From an uncultured Clostridia bacterium (GTDB lineage Bacteria > Bacillota > Clostridia > Lachnospirales > Anaerotignaceae): 34,802 nucleotides of DNA. The notes beneath the pieces are model-generated. The model did no database searches, was not told where the DNA came from, and saw nothing but the letters and a program-made list of their open reading frames with translations. Shown in pieces: positions 1 to 8,790 of the stretch; positions within the stretch are counted from its first letter, which is position 1; each line of letters begins with the position of its first letter. Position numbers and translations under genes: made by a program. Location: contig CALFPN010000052.1 in the NCBI GenBank assembly GCA_937919015.1, positions 1 through 34,802 on the forward strand. The letters run 5' to 3'.

Positions 1-107
1 TCACATCTTTTAAAAAGGATTCTTTATCTCTTTCTTTTTCTATAAAAAATTGATATACTAATGAATTAGAAACCCTTCCTTTTGAAATCATAGATTGGAG
101 AGAACAC

Positions 108-1259
108 ATGAGCATCGATTTGATCGCAACAACCACTTTCGGCTTAGAGGCCGTAGTAAAAAGAGAGTGTCAGGCTCTCGGTTTTCAGAATATCAAAACA
201 TCTGACGGTAAGGTAGAATTCACAGGGGACGAATCCGACATTGTAAAAGCAAACCTGTGGCTGCGCTGTGCCGGTCGTGTATGGGTGAAAATGGGCACCT
301 TCAAAGCAGTGACTTTTACAGAACTGTTCGATCAGACAAAAGAGCTGCCCTGGGGGGACTGGATCCCTGAAGACGGCAAATTTACTGTCGTTGGGAAATC
401 CGTAAAATCCACACTGTTCAGCGTTCCCGACTGTCAGGCCATCGTAAAAAAAGCCGTTGTTGAAAAGCTGAAGGAAAAATATAAAACAGACTGGTTTGAT
501 GAAACCGGTGCCTCCTATACCATTCAGGTAAGTATCCTGAAGGATGTGGTTACACTGGCCATCGACACCAGCGGCAGCGGTCTGCATATGCGCGGTTACC
601 GCGCTTCTGCCATGGATGCCCCTTTGAAGGAATCTCTGGCTTCCGCTATGATCCAGTTAAGCTATTGGAGAAAAGACCGTATTCTTCTGGATCCCTTCTG
701 CGGTTCCGGCACGATCCCCATTGAAGCAGCCATGCTGGCAAGAAATATCGCCCCTGGGCTGAACCGAAAATTTGCTTCCGAAGAATGGGAAAGAATCGGC
801 AAATACCTTTGGAGGCAGGCAAGAAAAGAAGCATATCAGGCCATCGACTATGATGTAATGCCAGAAATTTACGGCAGTGATATCGACCCCGATGCCATCG
901 AACTGGCAAAAGCCAATGCGGAACTGGCAGGTGGGGATGACTGCATTACCTTCGAAGTGAAGCCCTCTCAGGAGGTAACATTGCCCGGGAAATACGGCGT
1001 ATTGATCTCTAACCCGCCTTATGGGGAACGTATCGGTGAACTGAAGGAAGTTGAAAATATGTATCGCGCACTGGGTGCGACCATGAAAACAGATACCACA
1101 TGGTCTGCCTATATCATCACTTCCATGGAATATTTTGAATCTCTCTATGGCAGAAAAGCAGACAGAAAAAGAAAACTGTTCAATGGTCGAATCAAAACAG
1201 ACTATTATCAGTATGAAGGCCCCCGCCCTCCCAGAAAAGAGAAAAATGATGATAAATAA
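108..1259 (+). CDS. THUMP-domain class I SAM-dependent rRNA methyltransferase (RlmL/YpsC-like)
   Basis: Predicted SAM-dependent methyltransferase of the RlmL N-terminal/YpsC type, which modifies a guanine base in 23S rRNA; the exact target here is not shown. The 383-residue protein has an N-terminal ferredoxin-like and THUMP RNA-binding part (about residues 1-155) and then a Rossmann methyltransferase domain. The SAM-binding motif DPFCGSGT lies at residues 195-202 and the catalytic NPPY at 302-305, typical of N2-guanine and N6-adenine methyltransferases. The length matches stand-alone Firmicutes members, which lack the RlmK half of E. coli RlmL. The ATG follows a TGGAGAG ribosome site by five bases. 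It is the only gene at this edge on the plus strand and converges on the carboxypeptidase gene. No clear -35/-10 pair was found; TATACT at 54-59 could be a -10 with a poor -35. Confidence 0.92.
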   Translation: MSIDLIATTTFGLEAVVKRECQALGFQNIKTSDGKVEFTGDESDIVKANLWLRCAGRVWVKMGTFKAVTFTELFDQTKELPWGDWIPEDGKFTVVGKSVKSTLFSVPDCQAIVKKAVVEKLKEKYKTDWFDETGASYTIQVSILKDVVTLAIDTSGSGLHMRGYRASAMDAPLKESLASAMIQLSYWRKDRILLDPFCGSGTIPIEAAMLARNIAPGLNRKFASEEWERIGKYLWRQARKEAYQAIDYDVMPEIYGSDIDPDAIELAKANAELAGGDDCITFEVKPSQEVTLPGKYGVLISNPPYGERIGELKEVENMYRALGATMKTDTTWSAYIITSMEYFESLYGRKADRKRKLFNGRIKTDYYQYEGPRPPRKEKNDDK

Positions 1260-1284
1260 AAAAGAGCCCTTAAGGCTCTTTTTT
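1258..1284. terminator. Rho-independent terminator, probably bidirectional
   Basis: The stem AAGAGCC / GGCTCTT (1262-1268 with 1274-1280) has a CTTAA loop, with A residues before it and T residues after it. It therefore reads as a terminator on both strands, closing the methyltransferase gene on plus and the carboxypeptidase operon on minus. Confidence 0.88.
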
Positions 1285-1290
1285 GTTAGG

Positions 1291-1317
1291 AGTCTCGTTT
1301 GAGACTTCTTTCTTTTT
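1291..1317 (+). terminator. Second tandem terminator of the methyltransferase gene
   Basis: The perfect stem AGTCTC-GTTT-GAGACT (1291-1306) is followed by a T-rich run on the plus strand that reaches the stop codon of the convergent gene. Confidence 0.7.
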
Positions 1318-2886
1318 TTAAAATCTTCTTCTGCGGCGGGTTCTTCTCTTTCTACCATTCAGATTCATGGTCAGACCCGTATTTCTGCGGGATGGTGCAC
1401 CTAAGCCATAGCCGCTTCTAGGTCTGGATCTGTGGCCGCCGATCAGTTTCAAAACCAGAAGCACCACAGCGATCACTACAACGATACCCACAACTGTCAG
1501 AATGCCTTTCAGTGTGAAAATATTGCTGAACAAATGACCGATCGTACTGAAAATATTTCCTTTTGCCACATCTCTGCCAGCATAAACAGGCGTTTCCAGA
1601 ACAACTTTGCTGCCAACTTTATAAGAAGCCGTCCCCACTTCCGCACCTTTTTCAATAGGTGCCCGCAGAGAAACATTACCTTCCTTGTCTGTTTCTGCAT
1701 AGGTTTCGTTATATTCTACGGTCACTTTCAATTTATCCGCCATATTCGCAGGCAGGTATGTCACCAGAGGTTCCCCAAGAACGACAGACAGTGTATCCCC
1801 CTGAGATTTCTTATGTTTTGTCAAAGCCGCCTCTGCAACTGCTTCATCGGCTCCAGCCACTTTCACTTCTGCATAGTCATTGAATCCATATTCAAATAAG
1901 TTTTTCGCGTCCAACCAACGATTGGGGTCTTCGGAATGGAAAACAACGGCGATCAGGTTCATGCCGTCCTTTTTCGCTGCTGCTGTTACGCAATCACCTG
2001 CTTCATCCGTAAACCCTGTCTTAATACCGGAAGCATAACCATAGCTATACTCCCCATCTGTAATCAGCAGATTGTGGCTGCGCCATGCGTAATCCTGCGT
2101 TTTTACGGATGCATCCGTTGCGAACATATCATCTGCGCCATTGCCGGAAAAGCCTTTTTCATTGGCGATTTCTTCCAATGTCTTGTTTTCCATGAAGGCT
2201 CTGGAAAGCAAAGCCATATCCTTTGCTGTTGTATAGTGATCCTCTGCATGATATCCATGGGCATTGGAGAAATGGCTGTTTGTCGCCCCCAGCTCTTCTG
2301 CCTTTTTATTCATCAGATCTGTAAAAACCACTTCACACTGGCTAAAGCTGAGGTTTTCATCATTTTCCACACGTCTGGCCACTGCCGCAGCAACCACATT
2401 GGCAGAGTCATTCCCGGAAGGGATAATCAGACCGCGAATCGCATTCTTCATGGTCAGGGTTTCACCAACCACATGGCCTGCCTTACTGGAATCCAGAGAT
2501 ACTTCATTGACTTCTGTACCAACTTTAATCAGCTCTTCAGGCTTGAAATGATCCAGTGCGACCAAGGCAGTCAACACCTTTGTCATGCTGGCAGGATACA
2601 TTTTCTGATCTGCATTCTTTTCATACAGAATCGTACCAGTAGCTTCTTCGATCAAAATCGCTGCAGAAGCTGTCACTTCAGGTGCATCCTCTGCCATAAT
2701 CCATGCCTTCTGCAGCAGTTCCTTCTCTGCAGATTCTTCTTTCTTTTCGCCACCTTTGGCATCAGCAGCGTTTTCTTCCACAGCAGTATTCTGCTGTTCT
2801 GCTTTGTCCTTACCGCAGCCAACGGCACTGAATGTAAACATGGCTGCCAAAAACAAGGCAATATATTTTGCGAAAGATTTTTTCAA
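1318..2886 (-). CDS. D-alanyl-D-alanine carboxypeptidase, PBP5/DacF family, predicted lipoprotein with a C-terminal membrane anchor
   Basis: Predicted penicillin-binding protein that trims the terminal D-Ala from peptidoglycan stem peptides outside the membrane. With the proposed TTG start at 2886 (522 residues), the serine protease fold carries SMTK (catalytic Ser100), SGN (157-159) and KTG (289-291), in the order known for class C low-mass PBPs. A signal segment ends in AVGC, a plausible lipobox with Cys24. A Lys/Glu-rich linker follows. The usual C-terminal beta domain ends in a hydrophobic span (about residues 448-475) and a strongly basic Arg-rich tail. An in-frame ATG at 2964 exists but lies inside miaA and would put a highly charged stretch before the signal peptide. 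TTG has AGAAAGGA eleven bases upstream. It is the last gene of the miaB-to-miaA run, 47 bases after miaA. Confidence 0.88.
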   Translation of the reverse strand: MKKSFAKYIALFLAAMFTFSAVGCGKDKAEQQNTAVEENAADAKGGEKKEESAEKELLQKAWIMAEDAPEVTASAAILIEEATGTILYEKNADQKMYPASMTKVLTALVALDHFKPEELIKVGTEVNEVSLDSSKAGHVVGETLTMKNAIRGLIIPSGNDSANVVAAAVARRVENDENLSFSQCEVVFTDLMNKKAEELGATNSHFSNAHGYHAEDHYTTAKDMALLSRAFMENKTLEEIANEKGFSGNGADDMFATDASVKTQDYAWRSHNLLITDGEYSYGYASGIKTGFTDEAGDCVTAAAKKDGMNLIAVVFHSEDPNRWLDAKNLFEYGFNDYAEVKVAGADEAVAEAALTKHKKSQGDTLSVVLGEPLVTYLPANMADKLKVTVEYNETYAETDKEGNVSLRAPIEKGAEVGTASYKVGSKVVLETPVYAGRDVAKGNIFSTIGHLFSNIFTLKGILTVVGIVVVIAVVLLVLKLIGGHRSRPRSGYGLGAPSRRNTGLTMNLNGRKRRTRRRRRF

Positions 2887-2933
2887 TTTCGAAACATTCC
2901 TTTCTGCTTTTCTCTTCTTACACTTTTCTTTTT

Positions 2934-3872
2934 TTACAGGATTTTCTGCTGCTTCAAATAACACAGCACATCCTCCATGGCTTCTTCGCCCGTCGTTTTA
3001 CTCATATCGACCCAAAGGCCGTCGATCTGACGACGGAACCATGTCAGCTGGCGTTTGGCAAAGCGGCGGGTATTGGTTTTCAGCTGTGTCACCGCTTCTT
3101 CCAGCGTACATTCCCCATTGAAATATGGCACAAATTCCTTATAGCCGATCCCCTGCATGGAAACCAGTTCAGGGGAATAGCCTTTTTCCAGCAGCCCCTT
3201 CACTTCTTCCAAAAGTCCCTGCTCCATCATGAGATCGATACGCAGTTCAATGCGTTCATAAAGTTTTTCTCTGTCCATATTCAGGATAATTACTGCCGTA
3301 TCATAGGGTGTTTCCTTTTCCTTCTGCTCGGCATTATGTTCAGAAAATTTCTGTCCTGTCAGATAATGATATTCCAAGGCGCGGGTCACGCGCTTTACAT
3401 TATTCGCATGCATGATTTCTGCATATTCCGGATCGATTTCCTTCAGGCGTTCAAACAGCACCTCCGGCCCCTGTTCCTGAGCAAGTTTATAACATTCCTC
3501 ACGGTAGGAAGTATCATTCTCCGTTTCCGTAAAATCGTTATCATACAGAAGTGCATTGATATAGAAGCCCGTGCCGCCTACAAGGATCGGTACTTTTCCT
3601 TTTGCCCAGATCTCTTCCATATATGCCTTCGCCTTCTGCTGAAAAATCATCACATTATATTCTTCATCAGGGTCAAGTTCATCAATGAGATAATGGGGGA
3701 CACCATCGGCTTCTTCCAGCGTTACCTTCGCCGTACCAATGTCCATATATCTGTATATCTGCATAGAATCTGCAGAAATGATCTCTCCGCCGATCTTCTT
3801 TGCCAGTTGGATGGAAAACCCTGTTTTACCGCAGGCGGTAGGCCCGCCAATCACAATCAAAGGTTTTTTCAT
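2934..3872 (-). CDS. miaA: tRNA dimethylallyltransferase
   Basis: Transfers a dimethylallyl group from DMAPP to N6 of A37 in tRNAs reading UNN codons, giving i6A, the substrate of MiaB. The 312-residue protein has the P-loop GPTACGKT at residues 10-17, the catalytic and substrate segment ISADSMQIY (Asp35, Gln38), and the IGYKEF and QLTWFRRQ segments typical of MiaA near its C-terminal third. The length is normal. The start codon has a GGTG site and lies 12 bases after mutL, so the genes are probably co-transcribed. miaB, the next enzyme in the ms2i6A pathway, is the first gene of the same run, so both steps appear under one operon. The mutS-mutL-miaA order is common in Firmicutes. Confidence 0.97.
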   Translation of the reverse strand: MKKPLIVIGGPTACGKTGFSIQLAKKIGGEIISADSMQIYRYMDIGTAKVTLEEADGVPHYLIDELDPDEEYNVMIFQQKAKAYMEEIWAKGKVPILVGGTGFYINALLYDNDFTETENDTSYREECYKLAQEQGPEVLFERLKEIDPEYAEIMHANNVKRVTRALEYHYLTGQKFSEHNAEQKEKETPYDTAVIILNMDREKLYERIELRIDLMMEQGLLEEVKGLLEKGYSPELVSMQGIGYKEFVPYFNGECTLEEAVTQLKTNTRRFAKRQLTWFRRQIDGLWVDMSKTTGEEAMEDVLCYLKQQKIL

Positions 3873-3884
3873 AGATTCACCTAC

Positions 3885-5900
3885 TTAGTTTTGGATACGT
3901 TTAAACATTTTTTCCATTTCGTATCTTGTCAATTCCACAATGGTCGGTCTGCCATGGGGACAGGTAAAAGGATGCTCCAGCTGCAGAAGCTGATGGATCA
4001 ATGCTTCCGCCTCCCGAACACTCAGCACATCATGGCCTTTGACAGCCGCCTTACAGGCCATGGTAGCAACCGCCAGAATTTTCGTATCATATACATTTGT
4101 GATGCGTTCTTCTGCCAGTCTGTCCAGAATATCTGTAAAGAATCCCATGCCTGTAGGATTTTGCAGCAGATATGGAGTGGAACACAGTGCAAACTTGCCG
4201 CCAAAATCCTCCAGCTCAAAGCCAAAACTTTCCAGAAGGTCTTTGTTGTTCCGCAGCACTTCTGTTTCCATGGGAGTCAGGTTCAGCATCAAAGGTGTCA
4301 GCATCCGCTGAGAAATGACTTTTTCCTCTTTAAACTTGTTCATCAGTTCTTCAAAAAGAATCCGTTCATGGGCCGCATGCTGGTCGATGAGATACAGACA
4401 TTCTCCCTGCTCCACGATCCAATAAGTACGGAATACCTGACCGATGATTTTATAATCATGGAAAAATGATTTCTTTTCTGCCTGTTTTTCTTCTTTCTGC
4501 AGAGGAAATTCTGCCTGTTTGGGTGGTTCTGTTTTTACAGACTCCTGCACAGGTTCTGCTTTGGGCAGTTCCTGCTTCACGGGTTCTTTTTTCAGATAAG
4601 GCATTGCTTTCTGTGCCACACCAAATCCAGAAGGCTTCCGTTTCAATAGTTCATCCACACTTCTGCCGCCTGCAGGCACAACCGTTCTGGTTTCCAGAGG
4701 TTTTTCAACCTTTAATACATTCATCTTTTCCTTTTCCTCTTTGGAAAGGAGCACAGATTCCATCTCAGATTTTTCTTCAGGTTTTACCGGAGGTATTTCT
4801 GCTTTTATCTCAGGAATTTCTATTTTTTTAAGCGTTTCTGTTAAAGTCTGCTGTTCCGGTATTGGCTGTTTTTCTTTTGGTTTTTTATCCAAAACCGCTT
4901 TCGGTATCAAAACAGTGTCCTGTAATGCTTTAGAAACTGCGTTATAGAAAAATTCATATACCTCATCATCATTTTTGAAGCGAACCTCCAGCTTGGCAGG
5001 GTGAACATTCACATCCACCAGCGCAGGTTCTACCTCCAGATTCAGCACAAATACGGGGAATTTACCGATAAGAAGCTTTGTTTTATAGGCATCCTCCACC
5101 GCGGAAGAAACCACTGCATTTTTGATGAATCTGCCATTGATAAACAGATTTTCATAGTTGCGGTTTGCTCTGCACAGTTCCGGCTTACCAACGAGACCAC
5201 TTACCGCATACTCCCCTTTTTTGTAGGAAATGGGCAGCATATTGTTTGCTGCGTCCTTACCGTAAACATAGAATACCGCCGTTTTGGGGTCATTATTGCC
5301 TGCCGTATGCAGAACGGTATTGCCATTATTGATATATTGGATCGCTACTTCGGGATGTCCCAATGCAATTTTATTGATTAAATCGGAGACATATCCGCTT
5401 TCTGTGGCAGGTTTTTTCAAAAATTTTCTGCGGGCAGGAACATTATAAAACAGATTTTTCACCGTAATGGAAGTGCCTTCTCTGCAGGCTGCATCTTCCA
5501 TCGCTTCAATTTCTCCTGCATTGATGAGAATACGGGTGCCCGTTTCTTCCTCCCTCGTTTTGGTCAGCATTTCCACCTGCGCCACTGCCGCGATGGATGC
5601 CAAGGCTTCCCCACGGAACCCCAGTGTAAAAATGTGTTCCAGATCTTCGATCTGTGTCATCTTGCTGGTGGCATGGCGCAGAAAAGCGGATTTCACCTGT
5701 TCCTTGGGAATACCGCTACCGTTATCGGAAACACGGATATAGGAAATGCCGCCGTCCTTGATTTCCACCGTTACGCTGCTTGCACCGGCGTCGATGGCAT
5801 TTTCCGTCAGTTCTTTCACGACGGATTTCGGGGATTCTACCACTTCCCCTGCCGCTATTTTATTGATGGTTTTGGAGTCCAGCAGTCTGATTTTCTGCAT
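3885..5900 (-). CDS. mutL: DNA mismatch repair protein MutL with predicted endonuclease site
   Basis: Couples MutS mismatch recognition to strand removal. The N-terminal GHKL ATPase shows ELTENAIDAG (Glu30-Gly39), DNGSGI (59-64) and GFRGEALASI (from residue 94). A long, Lys/Glu/Pro-rich linker covers about residues 340-480. The C-terminal dimerization domain carries the DQHA-x2-E-x4-E metal-binding motif (Asp506, Glu512, Glu517), ACK near 615 and CPHGRP (647-652). These are features of MutL homologues that nick DNA themselves in bacteria without MutH. The protein has 671 residues, normal for Firmicutes. Its start lies 22 bases downstream of mutS with a strong GGAAGGAGGAG site. Confidence 0.97.
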   Translation of the reverse strand: MQKIRLLDSKTINKIAAGEVVESPKSVVKELTENAIDAGASSVTVEIKDGGISYIRVSDNGSGIPKEQVKSAFLRHATSKMTQIEDLEHIFTLGFRGEALASIAAVAQVEMLTKTREEETGTRILINAGEIEAMEDAACREGTSITVKNLFYNVPARRKFLKKPATESGYVSDLINKIALGHPEVAIQYINNGNTVLHTAGNNDPKTAVFYVYGKDAANNMLPISYKKGEYAVSGLVGKPELCRANRNYENLFINGRFIKNAVVSSAVEDAYKTKLLIGKFPVFVLNLEVEPALVDVNVHPAKLEVRFKNDDEVYEFFYNAVSKALQDTVLIPKAVLDKKPKEKQPIPEQQTLTETLKKIEIPEIKAEIPPVKPEEKSEMESVLLSKEEKEKMNVLKVEKPLETRTVVPAGGRSVDELLKRKPSGFGVAQKAMPYLKKEPVKQELPKAEPVQESVKTEPPKQAEFPLQKEEKQAEKKSFFHDYKIIGQVFRTYWIVEQGECLYLIDQHAAHERILFEELMNKFKEEKVISQRMLTPLMLNLTPMETEVLRNNKDLLESFGFELEDFGGKFALCSTPYLLQNPTGMGFFTDILDRLAEERITNVYDTKILAVATMACKAAVKGHDVLSVREAEALIHQLLQLEHPFTCPHGRPTIVELTRYEMEKMFKRIQN

Positions 5901-5922
5901 GATGCTCCTCCTTCCTCAAAGG

Positions 5923-8544
5923 TTACATCCCCTTTGCCTTTTTCTGCAGTTCAAAAAGGGTCTGCAGAGCTTCAATGGGGGTCATGGCCATCACGTCCAG
6001 TTTGCAGAGTTCATCTGCCAGCTGGGTTTCAGCCATATTGAACATATTTATCTGTTTCGCTGTTTCTTCCTGCTGTTCCTTGGATTCCACAGCGATTTTT
6101 TTCGCTTTTTTCGTAATATCCGCTGCATTGAGCTGTTTCAGGATCTGACCGCTGCGGCGGATCACCTTATTGGGCAGACCTGCCAGTCTGGCTACCTGCA
6201 CACCATAGCTATGGTCTGCACCGCCCCGCTGGATTTTTCTGAGGAAAATAATATCTTCCCCCTGCTCCTGCACGGCGATACAGTAGTTTTTCACACCGGA
6301 AAGCTTGCCTTCCAGTTCGCTCAGTTCATGGTAATGGGTCGCAAATAAAGTTTTTGCACCGATCTGTTTGGTATCCGCAATATATTCCAGCACTGCCCAT
6401 GCGATGGACAGACCATCGAAGGTGCTGGTACCGCGACCGATTTCATCCAGAATCAGCAGACTCTTATTTGTGGCATTATTCAAAATATTTGCCACTTCCG
6501 TCATTTCCACCATGAAGGTACTCTGACCTGCACTCAGGTCATCAGATGCGCCGACACGGGTGAAAATGCGGTCTACAATACCAATATGGGCTTCCTCGGC
6601 AGGAACAAAGCTGCCGATCTGCGCCATCAGAACGATGAGGGCCGTCTGACGCATATAGGTAGATTTCCCTGCCATATTTGGGCCTGTGATGATGGCCAGT
6701 CTGGTATCATTTTCATCCAGATATGTATCATTGGGGATGAACTGACCACTCATCATTTTTTCCACTACAGGATGTCTGCCCCCCTTGATGTCGATGATAT
6801 CACCATCATCCACCATAGGTTTTACATAGTGCATGCTCTGGGCAACTTCTGCCAAAGACTGCAGACAATCGATGACAGAAACGACATAGGCACAGAACTG
6901 AATGCGTTCCACTTCCGCCGCAACGGCATTTCTGATTTCACAGAACATGTCATATTCCAGCGTTGTGATTTTATCATCCGCGCCAAGGATGATTTCTTCC
7001 AGTTCCTTCAGTTCAGGGGTAATAAAACGTTCCGCATTAGCCAGTGTCTGTTTACGGATATAAGTTTCCGGCACCATTTCCAGATTGGATCTGGTGATTT
7101 CGATATAATAGCCAAAAACCTTATTGTAGCGCACCTTTAGATTTTTGATGCCTGTCTGTTCTTTTTCTTTTTCTTCCAGTTCTCTGATCCATGCCGTACC
7201 GTTTTCCTTGGCTTTCACATAGGTATCCAGTTCATCATTGAAGCCTTCCCGGATCATGCCGCCTTCTCTGACAGAAAAGGGAGGGTCTTCCACAATGGAA
7301 CAGGAGATCAGCTCATGGATATTTTCCAGAGGGTCAAGCTGTCCATGGAGTTCCTTCAGATAAGGACTTTTACATCTGGAAAGAATATTCTTCAACAAAG
7401 GCAGATTTTCAATGGAATTTTTCAGAGCCGCCAGATCTCTGGCATTGGCATTTTGATATACCACACGGGACATGATACGCTCAAAGTCGTACATGGAACG
7501 GAGGATATCCTTGATTTCTTCTCTTAAGAACAGGTCTCCAAACAGTTCCTCTACCCCATCCAGTCGTTTATTGATCTCTTCTTTGGAAAGCAAGGGCTGT
7601 TCCACCCATTTGCGCAAAAGTCTTGCGCCCATGGCCGTCTGGGTTTTATCCAGAACACTCAGGAGAGAACCTTTTTTGTTCTTTTCCCGCATGGTCTCTG
7701 TCAGTTCCAGATTTCGACGGCTGGAAACATCCAAAAGCATGAAATCCCCTGTGGTGTAATATTTCAGAGAAGAAATATGGCTCAGGTCATTTTTCTGTGT
7801 TTCGTTCAGATACCACATCAGCGCACCGGAAGCCGCCGTTGCCAGCAGTTTCTTTTTCAGCCCAAAACCATCCAGTGTTTTTACCTTAAAATGCTGCAAC
7901 AGAGCATCTTTTGCGGTATTATAATCATACATACGGCTGTCGATATCATTGAGGAACAGATGAAATCTCTGCTCCATCTCCTTGGCCAAAGGGCTTCCCA
8001 GAAACTCATAGTTACAGATCAGTTCCGCAGGAGAGAATCGAGCCGTTTCATCCAGAATTTTTGCCGCTGCCTGTACGCTGCCGAACTCCGTTGTCTGGAA
8101 TTCGCCTGTGGTTACGTCGCAGACTGCGATACCGTAACCGCTGCTAGAGCTATAAACGGAGAGGATATAGTTATTTTTTGTTTCATCCAGAACTGCATTG
8201 TCTACAACCGTACCGGGGGTGATGACACGGACAACATCACGCTTCACCAACCCCTTTGCAGCCTTAGGATCTTCCACCTGTTCGCAGATGGCCACCTTAT
8301 ATCCCTTTTCCACCAGACGGGCAATATAGCCATCGGCAGAATGGAAAGGTACGCCGCACATGGGGGCTCTTTCTTCCTGTCCCCAGTCCTTCCCCGTCAG
8401 AGTGATCTCCAGCTCCTTGGATGCAATAACTGCATCCTCAAAAAACATTTCATAAAAATCCCCTAAACGGAAAAAGAGCAGGCAATGCTTATAATTTTCT
8501 TTGATTTCAAAGTATTGCTGCATCATGGGTGTGATCTTCGCCAT
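5923..8544 (-). CDS. mutS: DNA mismatch repair protein MutS
   Basis: Mismatch-recognition ATPase. The start is placed at ATG 8544 (873 residues) behind GGAGG with ten bases spacing. A longer reading frame to 8580 would add a basic 12-residue extension that overlaps the ribosome site, so it is disfavoured. The mismatch-wedge motif F-Y-E is at residues 30-32, the Walker A motif GPNMAGKST at 621-629, Walker B LLILDE near 696-701, and the FATHYHE switch follows. The C-terminal tail ends with a MutL/beta-clamp-type variable region. It precedes mutL by 22 bases. About 200 bases of inverted repeats separate it from the upstream ricA-like gene, so it may have its own expression control. Confidence 0.97.
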   Translation of the reverse strand: MAKITPMMQQYFEIKENYKHCLLFFRLGDFYEMFFEDAVIASKELEITLTGKDWGQEERAPMCGVPFHSADGYIARLVEKGYKVAICEQVEDPKAAKGLVKRDVVRVITPGTVVDNAVLDETKNNYILSVYSSSSGYGIAVCDVTTGEFQTTEFGSVQAAAKILDETARFSPAELICNYEFLGSPLAKEMEQRFHLFLNDIDSRMYDYNTAKDALLQHFKVKTLDGFGLKKKLLATAASGALMWYLNETQKNDLSHISSLKYYTTGDFMLLDVSSRRNLELTETMREKNKKGSLLSVLDKTQTAMGARLLRKWVEQPLLSKEEINKRLDGVEELFGDLFLREEIKDILRSMYDFERIMSRVVYQNANARDLAALKNSIENLPLLKNILSRCKSPYLKELHGQLDPLENIHELISCSIVEDPPFSVREGGMIREGFNDELDTYVKAKENGTAWIRELEEKEKEQTGIKNLKVRYNKVFGYYIEITRSNLEMVPETYIRKQTLANAERFITPELKELEEIILGADDKITTLEYDMFCEIRNAVAAEVERIQFCAYVVSVIDCLQSLAEVAQSMHYVKPMVDDGDIIDIKGGRHPVVEKMMSGQFIPNDTYLDENDTRLAIITGPNMAGKSTYMRQTALIVLMAQIGSFVPAEEAHIGIVDRIFTRVGASDDLSAGQSTFMVEMTEVANILNNATNKSLLILDEIGRGTSTFDGLSIAWAVLEYIADTKQIGAKTLFATHYHELSELEGKLSGVKNYCIAVQEQGEDIIFLRKIQRGGADHSYGVQVARLAGLPNKVIRRSGQILKQLNAADITKKAKKIAVESKEQQEETAKQINMFNMAETQLADELCKLDVMAMTPIEALQTLFELQKKAKGM

Positions 8545-8580
8545 GGATGTCCTTCCTCCTTCTCCTTTTTTAGCAAGCAT

Positions 8581-8782
8581 ACCCGAACCCCTGAAAAGGA
8601 GTTCGGGTAATAAAATTTCGATATATCATGCGGAAGGGTTCGGGAAACCGCAGGTTTCCTGAGTGAAATCCGCAGGCGGAATTTATTTCCGCCGAGGACA
8701 ACAGCGAGTTTCAAGGTATTCTGTCGATGGAACTCGTCTGTTTATTCATCTGTCTGCCCTCACCAAAAACCTGTTTTTGGTG
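8581..8782. repeat. Cluster of five inverted repeats between mutS and the ricA-like gene
   Basis: Five hairpin-forming repeats lie within about 200 bases: ACCCGAAC/GTTCGGGT (8581-8608), GGAAACC-GCA-GGTTTCC (8643-8659), GGCGGAA/TTCCGCC (8675-8693), CGAGTT/AACTCG (8705-8736) and CACCAAAAAC/GTTTTTGGTG (8761-8782). None has a clean T-run, so this is not simply a stack of terminators. A 63-codon minus-strand frame crosses part of it (8523-8714), but it has no ribosome site and overlaps the mutS start. The block may be a copy of a dispersed palindromic element; that is an inference. Confidence 0.6.
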
Positions 8783-8790
8783 CAAGCGGA

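Noticed and set aside
2868..4469. 533-codon plus-strand frame opposite miaA and mutL
   Set aside because: Antisense to two well-supported genes; composition is Phe/His-rich and no domain is recognisable.
8523..8714. 63-codon minus-strand frame reading into the mutS start
   Set aside because: It lies mostly on inverted repeats, overlaps the mutS ribosome site and start, and has no ribosome site of its own; better explained as non-coding repeat.
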